Shown here: piece after piece, positions 16,423 to 25,906 of the stretch
Layout of the letters: each line of letters begins with the position of its first letter
Position numbering within the stretch: the stretch's first letter is position 1
From: Thermomonospora echinospora
GTDB lineage: Bacteria > Actinomycetota > Actinomycetes > Streptosporangiales > Streptosporangiaceae
Direction: 5' to 3'
Length of the DNA: 64,000 nucleotides
Assembly: GCF_900108175.1 (NCBI RefSeq)
Contig: NZ_FNVO01000006.1
Location: 248,001-312,000, forward strand
Notes under the pieces: generated by a model
The model's input: the letters and a program-made list of their open reading frames with translations, nothing else
Database searches by the model: none
Told to the model about the DNA's origin: nothing
Program-made: the position numbers and the translations under genes

Positions 16423-17418
16423 GTGGAGTCTGCACAGGATCTGCTCGGGGCGCTGGCCCGCCGGTACGCCTTCGGTGATCTGGGCGCGCTGGCGGGCCGG
16501 GCCCTGCCCCCGGAGGCGGCCGCCCGGGTGGCGGCGCTATGCGCGTTCGGGCAGCGCGTGCTGGAGCTGGACGCCGAGGACTTCGGCATGCCGGAGGCCG
16601 CCGGCGAGGTCCCGGTCGACCTGCTGGACCGGGCGCGGGCCAGCCGGATGCCGCAGTCGCCGCGCGAGCGCCCGCGCGGCGCGCTGGCCACCCTGCACCC
16701 CGGGTACGCGCTGCTGCTGGAGGTCATCGGGATCCACTGGCGCCGGCGGGAGATGGCGGCGCTGGTGGGGGTGATCCACATCGTCTCCGAGTACCTGCCG
16801 GTGCTGGCCTGGGAGCCGGTGCTGGGCCATGCCGCCGACCCGGCGCTGCTGCCCGCCGCGGTCACCGGGCCCGACAGCCGGTTCGGAACGGCGCTCGACC
16901 CGGACGCCCCGCGCCGCTGTGGCCACACCCAGGCCGAGCGGTCGGCGTGTGCGCGGTCCCTGCGGGTGGCCCGTGAGCCGGCCGCCGGCTGGCGGGCCTA
17001 CCTGGACCGCCAGCACAGCCAGGTGGCCCAGGCCCTCGGCGTGTGCGCAGCCGAGTGCCGCACCCCCTGCTCGGTGATCACCCGGCTGGAGGACAAGGAA
17101 CGGGCCGCCCTGGTCGCCCGCTGCACACTCGCCCACACCTTCACCGAGAGCGCCCTGGTACGCCTGCGCCACTCGGCCCCGGTCGGCCACGGCTTCGGCG
17201 TCCCGTCCTGTGAGGAGGTCGAGGAAGCCTGGGCCCGCGCCTGCGCCTCCCTGCGCCGGCAGCCGCTGGGTGAGGCCGCCCTCGCCGACGCCGGGCAGGA
17301 CTCCTATCCGCTACCGGGCCTGCCCGCGCTGGTCTCCGCGATCGCCGGGGCTCCCATCGCGCCCGGCACCCTGCTGCGCGACGTCACCCACCGCCTCGTC
17401 TCCGTCCTGGCTTCCTGA
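16423..17418 (+). CDS. Hypothetical protein rich in conserved-looking Cys/His
   Basis: A 331-residue protein I do not recognise. It starts with GTG 5 bp after pepN and is probably co-transcribed. The N-terminal two-thirds look helical (FGDLGALAGRALPPEAAARV, LHPGYALLLEVIGIHWRRRE). The rest carries RRCGHTQAERSACARS, CAAECRTPCSVITRLEDKE, RCTLAHTF and PSCEEV, a cluster of cysteines and histidines that could bind a metal. No signal peptide or membrane segment is seen. The last 108 bp are overlapped by the convergent malQ frame. Confidence 0.75.
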   Translation: MESAQDLLGALARRYAFGDLGALAGRALPPEAAARVAALCAFGQRVLELDAEDFGMPEAAGEVPVDLLDRARASRMPQSPRERPRGALATLHPGYALLLEVIGIHWRRREMAALVGVIHIVSEYLPVLAWEPVLGHAADPALLPAAVTGPDSRFGTALDPDAPRRCGHTQAERSACARSLRVAREPAAGWRAYLDRQHSQVAQALGVCAAECRTPCSVITRLEDKERAALVARCTLAHTFTESALVRLRHSAPVGHGFGVPSCEEVEEAWARACASLRRQPLGEAALADAGQDSYPLPGLPALVSAIAGAPIAPGTLLRDVTHRLVSVLAS

Positions 17419-19620
17419 GGCTCCCCTCTTGAGGACGGGGGCGAGCAGGGTGTGGATGCGTTCCAGGGGGAGGTCGTCCAGGAGGACCGGGCGGCCCTTG
17501 GCGTCGGCCAGGGGGACGCGCCAGTTGGGGTATTCGTCGGAGGTGCCGGGCTGGTTCTGGGTGCGGCGCTCCCCCACGGCGTCGGCCAGAGCGATGCCCA
17601 CCAGCCGGGCGGGGGTGCGGGCCAGCAGGGCGTGCAGGGCGGTGACCACCTCCTCGTCGTACTCGGTGGAGCCGGCGGCCAGGGCGCGCAGGATCTCGTC
17701 CGGGCGGGTGGTCAGCAGGCCCTCCTCGGCGAGCAGGGCCAGCCAGTCGGTGAGCTGACGCCGGTGGTCGGCCTCCTCCTCGGCGGCCGAGCGGGTGAGC
17801 AGGCCGAGGCGTTCGCGCAGCCCGACGTGGTCGCCGTGCAGGAAGCCGGTGATCGGAGGCATGTCGTGAGTGCCGACCGTGGCCAGGGACGGCTCGCGCC
17901 ACTGGGCGGGGCGGCGCGGCCGGCCCTCGCGGTCGCGTTCGAACCACAGCAGGGAGGTGCCGAGGATGCCGCGGCTCGCCAGGTCCTCGCGGACCTCGGG
18001 CTCGACGGTGCCCAGGTCCTCGCCGACGACCACCGCGCCGGTGCGGGCGGCCTCCCACACCAGGCACGACAGCATCGCGTTGCGGTCGTAGCCGACGTAG
18101 GTGCCGTCCGCCGGGGAGAAGCCCTCCGGCACCCACCACAGGCGGGAGACCTGCATGGCGTGGTCGAGGCGCAACCCGCCCCCGTGCCGCAGTGCGGCGG
18201 CGAGCATGCTGCGGTACGGCGCGTACTCGGCCTCGGCGAGGCGTTCGGGATGCCAGGGCGGCTGGCCCCAGTCCTGGCCGCGCTGGTTGAACTCGTCCGG
18301 AGGGGCGCCCACGCTCATGCCGGGGGCGAACAGGGAGCGGTAGATCCAGGCGTCGGCGCTGCCCTGGCCCACTCCCACGGCGAGATCGTGGACGACGCCG
18401 AGCGCCATCCCCGACGCGCGGGCGGCCGACTGGGCCGCCGCGAGCTGCTCGTCTAGCTGCCACTGCAGCCAGGCGTGGAAGTCGACGCGCCCGGCGAGGC
18501 GTTCGCGGGCGGCCGTCACGGCGGGGCCGTGCGGGTCCTGCAGCTCGGCGGGCCAACGCCGCCAGTCGGACCCGTGCTCCTCGGCGAGCGCGCACCAGGT
18601 GGCGAACGCGGTGAGCGGGTCGCCCTCCCGTGCCCGGAACCGCTCGTACTCCTGCTGCCGCCGGGTGCCGCGCGGCTGCCGGTGGAGGAGTTCGAGCGCG
18701 GCGCGTTTGGCCTCCCAGATCCTGTTGCGGTCGATCTCGTCCAGGGTGTGGACGTTCTCGCGCAGCGGCCGTGCCAGGGCGTCGACGCGTTCGCGGTCGG
18801 CGGGGCCCAGCGCCGCGTACTCGGGCACGTCCTCCACCCGCAGGTAGAGGGGGCCGGCGAAGCGGCGGCTCATCGGCGAGTAGGGGGACGGGTTGACCGG
18901 TAGGGCGGGCTCGGCCGCGTGCAGCGGGTTGACCAGCACGAAGTCCGCGCCGAGGTCGCGGGCGCTCCAGGCGGCCAGGTCCGCGAGGTCCCGCAGGTCG
19001 CCCATGGCCCACGAGGCGCGGGAGCGCACGGAGTAGAGCTGGGCCATCAGGCCCCAGGTACGGGCCGTCCTGCCCAGCCGGGACGGGGCCACCAGCAGCG
19101 CGGCACTCTGCTCCCGCGACCCCTGCCGCACATGCAGCCGGTGCCAGCCCGGCGGTGTCCCCTCAGGGAGCCGGTAGGTCTCGTGGGAGGTGGTGTGTGC
19201 GCCCCTGCCGCCGCCCGTGTGACCGGCGGGCAGCGGCTGCACCGTCTCGCCGTCGGCCAGCGTCACGGAGAGCTCGGTGATTCCCTCGGCGGAGGCCGGG
19301 ACGGCGATCTCGTCCGGCCTCATGAGCGGAACCTCCGCCGAGGGCGTCCCGACGCGCCGGTGGCGGTCGACGGGGATGTCCTCCGCCCGGTAGACGACTA
19401 CCGGGGGCAGCAGGCGGGTGCGCCCGCGCTCCTCCAGCCGGGCCAGCTCGGCCCGGACGGCCGCCGGGGTGGACGCGTCCACGCCGAGCGCGGCCAGGAC
19501 CGCGACGATGGTGTCGCGGGGCACGGCCGCCTCGCGCCCGCGCCAGTCGACATATCCGGTGCCGACACGGTGTCCCCGGGCCAGCCTGATCAGTTGCTCG
19601 TCAGCCACGGCCCTATCCAT
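17311..19620 (-). CDS. malQ: 4-alpha-glucanotransferase (amylomaltase)
   Basis: The 769-residue GH77 enzyme transfers glucan segments between maltodextrins in glycogen/maltose metabolism. Motifs include GLRLDHAMQVSRLWWVPEG with the nucleophile aspartate, VVGEDLGTVEPEVREDL with the acid/base glutamate, and ATVGTHDMPPITGFLHG. An N-terminal extension before the catalytic domain is usual in actinobacteria. The domain ends at about residue 730 (DDLPLERIHTLLAP); the final 35-40 residues are low-complexity and read antisense through the end of the 16423 gene. Start ATG 19620; GTG 19608 is possible. Confidence 0.93.
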   Translation of the reverse strand: MDRAVADEQLIRLARGHRVGTGYVDWRGREAAVPRDTIVAVLAALGVDASTPAAVRAELARLEERGRTRLLPPVVVYRAEDIPVDRHRRVGTPSAEVPLMRPDEIAVPASAEGITELSVTLADGETVQPLPAGHTGGGRGAHTTSHETYRLPEGTPPGWHRLHVRQGSREQSAALLVAPSRLGRTARTWGLMAQLYSVRSRASWAMGDLRDLADLAAWSARDLGADFVLVNPLHAAEPALPVNPSPYSPMSRRFAGPLYLRVEDVPEYAALGPADRERVDALARPLRENVHTLDEIDRNRIWEAKRAALELLHRQPRGTRRQQEYERFRAREGDPLTAFATWCALAEEHGSDWRRWPAELQDPHGPAVTAARERLAGRVDFHAWLQWQLDEQLAAAQSAARASGMALGVVHDLAVGVGQGSADAWIYRSLFAPGMSVGAPPDEFNQRGQDWGQPPWHPERLAEAEYAPYRSMLAAALRHGGGLRLDHAMQVSRLWWVPEGFSPADGTYVGYDRNAMLSCLVWEAARTGAVVVGEDLGTVEPEVREDLASRGILGTSLLWFERDREGRPRRPAQWREPSLATVGTHDMPPITGFLHGDHVGLRERLGLLTRSAAEEEADHRRQLTDWLALLAEEGLLTTRPDEILRALAAGSTEYDEEVVTALHALLARTPARLVGIALADAVGERRTQNQPGTSDEYPNWRVPLADAKGRPVLLDDLPLERIHTLLAPVLKRGASGSQDGDEAVGDVAQQGAGRDGSPGDRGDQRGQAR

Positions 19621-19663
19621 GCCCGCGAATCCCCCTGGGCAACTGCGGTTCGCGGGCGGTCGG

Positions 19664-21094
19664 TCAGGCGTCCCAGATCGGCGGGCGTCGGTCGTGCCAA
19701 GGGTGGGCGGCCTCCAGCTGGGCCGACAGGGAGATCAGCGTGCCCTCGCCGCCGAGGCGGCCGGCCAGCATCACGCCGATCGGCAGGCCGTCGGCGTTCC
19801 AGTGCAGCGGGACGTTGACGGCGGGCTGGCCGGACACGTTGTAGACGGCGCAGAACGGGGTGAAGCGGGTCTGCCGGTGGAAGTTCTCCGCCGGCTCGGC
19901 GTCGTGGAAGTGGCCGACCGGCATCGGCGGCTGGGCCAGCGTGGGCGACAGGATGGCGTCGAACCCGTTCATCACCGGGAACGCGGCGCGCATCGCCGCC
20001 TGGAAACGGGCCTGCGCCATCAGCAGCTCGGGGCCGGTCACGGCATGGCCGCGCTCGCGCAGCCAGCGGGTGAGCGGCAGCAGCCGGTCCCCGCGGGCGG
20101 GGTCGACGGGCGTGAGGGTGGCCATGACCCCCCACAGCAGCTCGAAGTCCGGCACCAGCTCGGGGCCGAACAGCACGGGCAGCTCCACCACCTCGTGGCC
20201 CAGTTCCTCCAGCAGGACCGAGGTCTTCTCGTAGGCGGCGACGCAGTCGGGGTGGACCTCGGCGCCGGGCACGGCCGGGGTGATGGTCCGGGCGATCCGC
20301 AGCCTGCCGGGGTCACGGCCGGCGTATCCGGCGAACGTCTCACCGGGCGGCAGCGGCGGGGCGGTGTACAGGTCGCCCGGCTCCGGGCCGTGCATCGCGT
20401 CCAGCAGCGCGGCCGCGTCGCGCACCGTACGGGCGATGGGGCCGTTGGTGGCCAGTCCGAACAGGTCGGGGTTGATCGGGCCGTGCGAGATCCGGCCCCG
20501 GGTCGGCTTGATGCCGAACAGCCCGCACACGCTGCTGGGGATGCGGATGGACCCGCCCCCGTCGCTGCCCTGGGCGGCCGGCGCCAGCCCGGCGGCGACC
20601 GCGGCGGCGGCCCCGCCGCTGGACCCGCCGGCCGACCGGGTCAGGTCCCAGGGGGTACGGGCGGGAGGCGACACGTCCGTCTCCGTGTAGCAGGGAAGGC
20701 CGAACTCGGGGGTGGCGGTCTTGCCGAGCAGCACGGTGCCCGCCTCCCGCAGCCGGACGACCACGGTGTCGTCGGCGAACCCGACCAGGTCGTCGAACGC
20801 GGCCGAGCCGAGCATCATCCGCACGCCCCGCACCATGTTCAGGTCCTTGATCGGCACCGGCACTCCGTGCAACGGTGGCAGCGTCACCGGGTCGGCGCAC
20901 CGCAGCACCCGCTCGGCCGCCCGCGCGGCCTGGTCCCGGGCGGCCTCGGCGGTGACCGTCACGTATGCCCCCACCTGGGCGTCCAGCCGTTCGATCCGGT
21001 CCAGGTAGTGGTCGGTGAGCTCCACCGGGGAAAGGTCCCGGGCGCGGATCGCGGCGGCCTGTTCCACCATGGTCAGGTCATGGATTTGTGTCAC
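19664..21094 (-). CDS. Amidase-signature family amidase
   Basis: A 476-residue amidase with the Ser-cisSer-Lys triad: PIKD lysine, AGGSSGGAAAAVAAG, and GSDGGGSIRIPSS with the nucleophile serine. These enzymes hydrolyse amides; the substrate is unknown, and the absence of gatB/C neighbours argues against GatA. The GTG at 21094 (VTQIHDLTMVEQ) fits the family start; the frame is open to 21118. TACTGT (21103-21108) lies 8 nt before this GTG, consistent with a leaderless mRNA. Confidence 0.88.
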   Translation of the reverse strand: MTQIHDLTMVEQAAAIRARDLSPVELTDHYLDRIERLDAQVGAYVTVTAEAARDQAARAAERVLRCADPVTLPPLHGVPVPIKDLNMVRGVRMMLGSAAFDDLVGFADDTVVVRLREAGTVLLGKTATPEFGLPCYTETDVSPPARTPWDLTRSAGGSSGGAAAAVAAGLAPAAQGSDGGGSIRIPSSVCGLFGIKPTRGRISHGPINPDLFGLATNGPIARTVRDAAALLDAMHGPEPGDLYTAPPLPPGETFAGYAGRDPGRLRIARTITPAVPGAEVHPDCVAAYEKTSVLLEELGHEVVELPVLFGPELVPDFELLWGVMATLTPVDPARGDRLLPLTRWLRERGHAVTGPELLMAQARFQAAMRAAFPVMNGFDAILSPTLAQPPMPVGHFHDAEPAENFHRQTRFTPFCAVYNVSGQPAVNVPLHWNADGLPIGVMLAGRLGGEGTLISLSAQLEAAHPWHDRRPPIWDA

Positions 21095-21174
21095 AGCGCC
21101 GAACAGTAGACGCGGCACCGCCCAGGGCCAAAAATGTCGTTAAGGATGTACGGCCTCAGAAGGGGGTGAACAAC

Positions 21175-21201
21175 AATCTACCCACCTGCGCAAGGTGTCA
21201 A
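21175..21201 (-). promoter_or_regulatory. Possible upstream promoter of the amidase gene
   Basis: TTGACA (21201-21196) is an exact -35 hexamer on the minus strand, followed by TAGATT (21180-21175) after only 15 bp. The short spacing is unusual, so it is a weak candidate beside the TACTGT hexamer nearer the start. Confidence 0.25.
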
Positions 21202-21319
21202 CCGTCCAGATCAGGCGACAAAACTATGAACGAGGCATCACTAGTCGCCCGACAGCGAGATCGTTACTCTGCGCGCAGAGGATCATGCCTCCCGTTCGGA
21301 AGGAACACGGAGCGTCACA

Positions 21320-22237
21320 ATGGCGACCACGAAGCGGGGCGAGACCGGCCAGGGCCACCCCAGCGAACAGACCCTCCGCGGCTCGAAGCCGCGGCCGTCC
21401 CGGTCCCCGCGTGACCTGCTGAACGATCCGCGGCTCCGGCGCTGGATCCCGCGTCCGCCGGGTGGAGCGCCGGGCGGGTCGCCCGGCACGTCGCCGGGCA
21501 AGCCGCCGGGCAAGCCGCGACCGCCCCGGTCCGCACGTGACCTGCGGAACGATCCACGGGTCCGGCAGTGGGTCCCGCGGGTCGGTGTGGCCCTCCTCGT
21601 CGGGCTCGTGGTGACGCTGATGTTCAGCCTGAAGGCCGGCGTCCTGGTGGCGGCGCTGCTACTGGCCGCCGACACCTACCGCCGCTCCCGTACCAGTTCC
21701 ACCGTGGTGGCCTGGCAGAAGTCCTCGGCCGCCGAGCGGCGCACCGAACGCCAGCTGCGCTCGCTGGCCAAGAACGGCTACCGCATCCTGCACGCCCGCG
21801 CCGTGCCGCGCGACGACGAGGGCGTCAGCGACGGCAAGATCGACCACCTGGTGGTGGGCCCCAGCGGCGTGTACGCCATCGACTCCGAGAAGTGGGACCG
21901 CCGGCTGCCGGTGCGCACGCTGTCGCACCGCAAACTGTTCCACGGCCCGTTCAACAAGAAGGACCGGCTGGACGAGGCCCGCTGGGAGGCCCGGCAGGCC
22001 AGCAAGAAGCTCACCGCCGAGGTGGGCTTCGAGGTCCCGGTGCAGCCCTCGGTGGCCATCTACGGCCCGTCCATCCCCTGGAAGGTCATGCGGGTCCGCG
22101 ACGTCGACGTCTACGCCGGCAACCGTGCCCGCGCCTACCTGCGCCGCCGCCCCAAGATCCTGACCGAGGCCGACGTCCAGCGCATCTTCCAGGCCGCCGA
22201 GGCCGCCCTGCCCCCCAAGTACCCCACCGACAACTGA
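21320..22237 (+). CDS. NERD-domain membrane protein
   Basis: A 305-residue protein with an unusual N-terminus: two near-identical blocks, SPRDLLNDPRLRRWIPR (29-45) and SARDLRNDPRVRQWVPR (71-87), around a Pro-Gly-Lys linker. One or two hydrophobic segments follow (88-117), then a nuclease-related NERD domain with DGKIDHLVVGPSGVYAIDSEKW. The D...D/E.K pattern resembles a restriction-like nuclease core. Function is unknown; NERD proteins are associated with DNA processing. GGAG lies 7 nt before the ATG. Confidence 0.85.
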   Translation: MATTKRGETGQGHPSEQTLRGSKPRPSRSPRDLLNDPRLRRWIPRPPGGAPGGSPGTSPGKPPGKPRPPRSARDLRNDPRVRQWVPRVGVALLVGLVVTLMFSLKAGVLVAALLLAADTYRRSRTSSTVVAWQKSSAAERRTERQLRSLAKNGYRILHARAVPRDDEGVSDGKIDHLVVGPSGVYAIDSEKWDRRLPVRTLSHRKLFHGPFNKKDRLDEARWEARQASKKLTAEVGFEVPVQPSVAIYGPSIPWKVMRVRDVDVYAGNRARAYLRRRPKILTEADVQRIFQAAEAALPPKYPTDN

Positions 22238-22289
22238 CCCGCCCCGCCGGAGCGCTCAGGCGGCACGCCCCGGTGCGCCACCTGACAGC

Positions 22290-22357
22290 GCGCCACCCCT
22301 GGCGCCGCGCCACCCCTGGCGCCGCGCCACCCCTGGCGCCGCGCCACCCCTGGCGCC
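22290..22357. repeat. Four tandem 17-bp hairpin units
   Basis: GCGCCACCCCTGGCGCC is repeated four times without a base change (22290-22306, 22307-22323, 22324-22340, 22341-22357). Each unit is itself a hairpin, GCGCCA-CCCC-TGGCGC. A fifth partial copy starts the large inverted repeat that follows. Confidence 0.9.
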
Positions 22358-22397
22358 GCGCCACCCGCACGCCCCGTGCGGGGCGTGCGGGTGGCGC
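22358..22397. terminator. Perfect 18-bp hairpin after the NERD gene
   Basis: GCGCCACCCGCACGCCCC (22358-22375) and its exact complement (22380-22397) flank a GTGC loop. With the four small hairpins before it, this probably ends transcription of the NERD gene ahead of ilvD. The rest of the gap (22398-22573) shows no gene. Confidence 0.65.
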
Positions 22398-22573
22398 GGC
22401 GGGTAGCATCTGAGGGACGTACACCGGCCGCACGCGACCTCTGTGGGCCGGCGCCAGCGCCGCGATCCGCCGCTGATGCATTTCCCCAGGCCCGGTCGGC
22501 CCGGTCGTTCGATCATGGACACACGGGTCATACGATCGTTGGCACCGTTCGACGAAGTTTGGGAGAGGTCCCC

Positions 22574-24424
22574 ATGCCACCGCTCAGGTCACGTACCGTC
22601 ACGCACGGCAGGAACATGGCGGGCGCACGCGCCCTGCTGCGCGCCACCGGAGTGGCGCGGGAGGACTTCGGCAAGCCGATCGTCGCGGTGGCCAACAGCT
22701 TCACCCAGTTCGTGCCCGGCCACGTCCACCTGCGCGAGGTCGGCGACGTGGTGGCCGAGGCGGTGCGTGAGGCCGGCGGGGTGCCGCGCGAGTTCAACAC
22801 CATCGCCGTCGACGACGGCATCGCGATGGGCCACGACGGCATGCTGTACTCGCTGCCGTCCCGCGAGCTGATCGCCGACGCGGTCGAGTACATGGTGCAG
22901 GCGCACCGGGCCGACGCGCTGATCTGCGTGTCCAACTGCGACAAGATCACCCCGGGGATGCTGCTGGCGGCGCTGCGGCTCAACATCCCCACCGTGTTCG
23001 TCTCCGGCGGGCCGATGGAGGCCGGCAAGCCGATCACCGGGACCGGGCACAAGCTGGACCTGATCGACCCGATGATCGCCGCCGCCGACCAGAGCGTCTC
23101 GGCGGAGACCCTGGCCGAGATGGAGGAGAACGCCTGCCCGACCTGCGGGTCCTGCTCGGGCATGTTCACCGCCAACTCGATGAACTGCCTGACCGAGGCG
23201 ATCGGGCTGTCGCTGCCCGGCAACGGCACCATCCTGGCCACCCACACCGCCCGCAAGAAGCTGTTCCAGGACGCCGGTCGGCGGGTCGTCGAGATCGCCC
23301 AGCGGTACTACGAGAACGACGACGACTCGGTGCTGCCGCTCAACATCGCCACCCGTGACGCGTTCGAGAACGCGATGGCGCTGGACGTGGCGATGGGCGG
23401 CTCCACCAACACGATCCTGCACCTGCTGGCCGCCGCCACCGAGGCGGGCGTGGACTTCGGCCTCAAGGAGATCGACGAGCTGTCGCGCCGGGTGCCGTGC
23501 ATCTGCAAGGTCGCCCCGGCCACCGCCAAGTACCACGTCGAGGACGTTCACCGCGCCGGCGGCATCCCCGCCCTGCTGGGCGAGCTGGACCGGGCGGGCC
23601 TGCTCAACCGGGACGTGCACACCATCCACTCGGCCACCCTGGGCGAGTTCCTCACCTCCTGGGACGTCCGCTCCCCCGACGCCACGCCCGAGTCGAAGGA
23701 ACTGTGGCACGCCGCGCCCGGCGGGGTCCGCACCACCCGCGCCTACAGCCAGTCCTCCCGGTGGGAGGACCTCGACCTCGACCGCGAGCAGGGCTGCATC
23801 CGCGACGTCGAGCACGCCTACACCGCCGACGGCGGCCTGGCCGTCCTGTACGGCAACATCGCCCCCGAGGGCGCCATCGTGAAGACCGCCGGCGTCGAGG
23901 AGGAGCTGTGGACCTTCGCCGGCCCGGCGGTGGTCTTCGAGAGCCAGGACGACGCGGTCGAGGGCATCCTCGGCGGCAAGGTCAAGGAGGGCGACGTCGT
24001 CGTCATCCGCTACGAGGGGCCCAAGGGCGGGCCGGGCATGCAGGAGATGCTCTACCCGACCTCGTTCCTGAAGGGCCGCGGCCTCGGCAAGGCCTGCGCG
24101 CTGATCACCGACGGCCGGTTCTCCGGCGGCACCTCCGGACTGTCCATCGGCCACGCCTCCCCCGAGGCGGCCGCCGGCGGCATGATCGCGCTGGTGGAGA
24201 ACGGCGACCGGATCGTCATCGACATCCCCCGCCGCTCCCTGGAGCTGGACGTCGCGGCCGACGAGCTGGCCGCCCGCCGCGAGCGGCTGCTGGCCGAGCT
24301 GGGCCGCTACCGGCCGCGCGACCGGCAGCGCCCGGTCAGCGCCGCGCTGCAGGCGTACGCCGCGATGGCCACCTCGGCCTCCACCGGCGCCGCCCGCGAC
24401 ATCAGCCAGCTCGCCGGCAACTGA
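22574..24424 (+). CDS. ilvD: Dihydroxy-acid dehydratase
   Basis: The 616-residue Fe-S enzyme dehydrates 2,3-dihydroxy acids to 2-keto acids in valine, leucine and isoleucine synthesis. Cluster cysteines are visible in [12 protein letters not shown] (Cys122) and [18 protein letters not shown], and the substrate region in [15 protein letters not shown]. Length equals the E. coli type. ATG 22574 is preceded by GGGAGAGG about 7 nt upstream; the frame is open further 5' over the hairpin array, which is not coding. No other ilv gene is adjacent. Confidence 0.96.
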   Translation: MPPLRSRTVTHGRNMAGARALLRATGVAREDFGKPIVAVANSFTQFVPGHVHLREVGDVVAEAVREAGGVPREFNTIAVDDGIAMGHDGMLYSLPSRELIADAVEYMVQAHRADALICVSNCDKITPGMLLAALRLNIPTVFVSGGPMEAGKPITGTGHKLDLIDPMIAAADQSVSAETLAEMEENACPTCGSCSGMFTANSMNCLTEAIGLSLPGNGTILATHTARKKLFQDAGRRVVEIAQRYYENDDDSVLPLNIATRDAFENAMALDVAMGGSTNTILHLLAAATEAGVDFGLKEIDELSRRVPCICKVAPATAKYHVEDVHRAGGIPALLGELDRAGLLNRDVHTIHSATLGEFLTSWDVRSPDATPESKELWHAAPGGVRTTRAYSQSSRWEDLDLDREQGCIRDVEHAYTADGGLAVLYGNIAPEGAIVKTAGVEEELWTFAGPAVVFESQDDAVEGILGGKVKEGDVVVIRYEGPKGGPGMQEMLYPTSFLKGRGLGKACALITDGRFSGGTSGLSIGHASPEAAAGGMIALVENGDRIVIDIPRRSLELDVAADELAARRERLLAELGRYRPRDRQRPVSAALQAYAAMATSASTGAARDISQLAGN

Positions 24425-24451
24425 CACGCCCGCCCCCACCGCACCACCCGC

Positions 24452-24485
24452 CGACGCGCCGCCGTGCCCCCACGGCGGCGCGTCG
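24452..24485. terminator. Bidirectional hairpin between ilvD and the PLC-like gene
   Basis: Perfect 15-bp arms CGACGCGCCGCCGTG (24452-24466) and complement (24471-24485) with a CCCC loop, placed between two convergent genes. Confidence 0.7.
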
Positions 24486-24551
24486 CGTTGCGGCACGTCG
24501 CATCTCGAACGTCACGTCCCGGCATTGCCGGCGCAGCACGCCCAGGTGTTG

Positions 24552-25712
24552 TCAGGGTTCGGTGACCGCGCAGCCGGCCGGGGCGTTGACGGGATTGCAG
24601 CGGACGGGGACGAAGCCGGGCAGGGCCGCGTAGTAGCCGGTGCCGAAGCGGGCGGCCAGGCCCGGCACGGGATAGTCGGTGCTGACCCACTGGGCGCCGG
24701 TGGCCAGGGCGGTGTCGCGCGTCGTGGTGTCGCCGCTGCGCGCCTGGGCGGTGTCGGCGTCGGCGCGGGTCCGTACGAGGTAGCCCCTGGCGACCAGGTC
24801 GCGGATGCCGGGCGCCGGGTCGTTGCGCTTGATGAACGCGGCGTCGGGACGGCCGGGCTCGGAACTGGTGAACAGGGTCCGCCCTTCGAGGCCGGGATTG
24901 CCGGTGACGTAGCGGTCCCGGTGGACCCCGGTGTTGTCCATCAGGAACATGACCTTCCCCCGCGCGGCGGACAGGGTGGGCCAGCCGCCTTCCAGCACCG
25001 ACTGCTCAAGGGTGCGGCCGGGCCTGCGCACGGTGTCCGGGGTGATCAGGTCGGCGGGCGCGAAGACCGAGCGGATCTCCTCCTCCACGCCCAGCATGCG
25101 TTCCCGGGTCCAGGTGACCAGCGGAATCGACACGCCGCCCGGGACCGGCAGGTCCAGGGTGTCCTTGAACTCCAGCAGGATCGCCACGGGCACGTGCCCC
25201 GGATTGCCGCGCGACCAGTCGCGCACGGCGGCCAGGCAGTCGGTCAGCGCGAGGCAGTTGCTGCGGTAGTCGAGCCCGGCCACGTGCAGGACCTTGGTGC
25301 CCGGCTCCCTCATCCGCGGGTCGTACTCGGGCGGCTGGCCGGTGAGCCGCCGGATCGCCGGGCGGGCGTAGCGGCCGCCGTCCGGGTCGGCGTACAGGTC
25401 GAGTTCGATCTGCCGGACGTGCTGGCCGGCGAACTGCTGGCCGAGCGGCGGGTGGCTGTACTGCAGCCCGCCGGCCTGGGCCCCGGCGACGGTGGACATC
25501 AGCCCGAACTCCGCGGGGCCCGGCTCGATGTGGTAGCTGTTGTGGGTCCCGATGACCTGGATCTGGTTCAGCCTGGGCTCGACGGCCCGGGCGGCGGCAC
25601 TTCCGGCCTGGGCGGCCGGGAGGGCGACGGCGGCCGCCAGCGCGATGGCGGCCAGGGCGGCGGCGCGGCCGGGCGGCCTTCGCCGGCCGCGGAACGGGGG
25701 GCGGGAGATCAT
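24552..25712 (-). CDS. Secreted phosphatidylinositol-specific phospholipase C-like protein
   Basis: A 386-residue protein with a signal peptide (basic RGRRRPPGR, hydrophobic Ala/Leu run, cleavage near AQAGSAAA). The mature part begins LNQIQVIGTHNSYH, the first catalytic-histidine motif of calcium-dependent PI-PLC-like proteins, followed by QIELDLYADPDGG, VLHVAGLDY and LLEFKDTLD. It would cleave phosphoinositide-type lipids outside the cell; substrate and activity are inferred from the family. No clear Shine-Dalgarno precedes the ATG. It is convergent with ilvD. Confidence 0.85.
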   Translation of the reverse strand: MISRPPFRGRRRPPGRAAALAAIALAAAVALPAAQAGSAAARAVEPRLNQIQVIGTHNSYHIEPGPAEFGLMSTVAGAQAGGLQYSHPPLGQQFAGQHVRQIELDLYADPDGGRYARPAIRRLTGQPPEYDPRMREPGTKVLHVAGLDYRSNCLALTDCLAAVRDWSRGNPGHVPVAILLEFKDTLDLPVPGGVSIPLVTWTRERMLGVEEEIRSVFAPADLITPDTVRRPGRTLEQSVLEGGWPTLSAARGKVMFLMDNTGVHRDRYVTGNPGLEGRTLFTSSEPGRPDAAFIKRNDPAPGIRDLVARGYLVRTRADADTAQARSGDTTTRDTALATGAQWVSTDYPVPGLAARFGTGYYAALPGFVPVRCNPVNAPAGCAVTEP

Positions 25713-25873
25713 GAACGCGAGAAAATCTCAGCTTCCCCCGCCCGTCAAGATCCCGGCCCCGCGCTCAGCCGCCCCGAGCCGCCCGGCCGCTCCCCGGCCG
25801 CGCCCATGTCCTCGCCGACGAGCCGGGCGGCTCGCCGGCGGCGGTGACGCGTGCGGGTTTCTCGATCAGTTCG

Positions 25874-25892
25874 GGCGTGCCGTCGGCACGCC
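25874..25892 (-). terminator. Hairpin after the zinc-ribbon gene
   Basis: GGCGTGCC-GTC-GGCACGCC (25874-25892), perfect 8-bp arms, begins 14 nt beyond the stop of the minus-strand FmdB-like gene. Confidence 0.5.
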
Positions 25893-25906
25893 GTATTGGG
25901 GGGCGG

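Noticed and set aside
13733-16435. Minus-strand extension of the DsbA-like frame, giving 1104 codons
   Set aside because: It is antisense to pepN, whose zinc motifs are clear, and the DsbA-like start has its own GGAGG ribosome site.
22290-22397. Tandem 17-bp units considered as a CRISPR array
   Set aside because: The units abut with no spacers and each is a small hairpin; the layout is a tandem repeat and not repeat-spacer.
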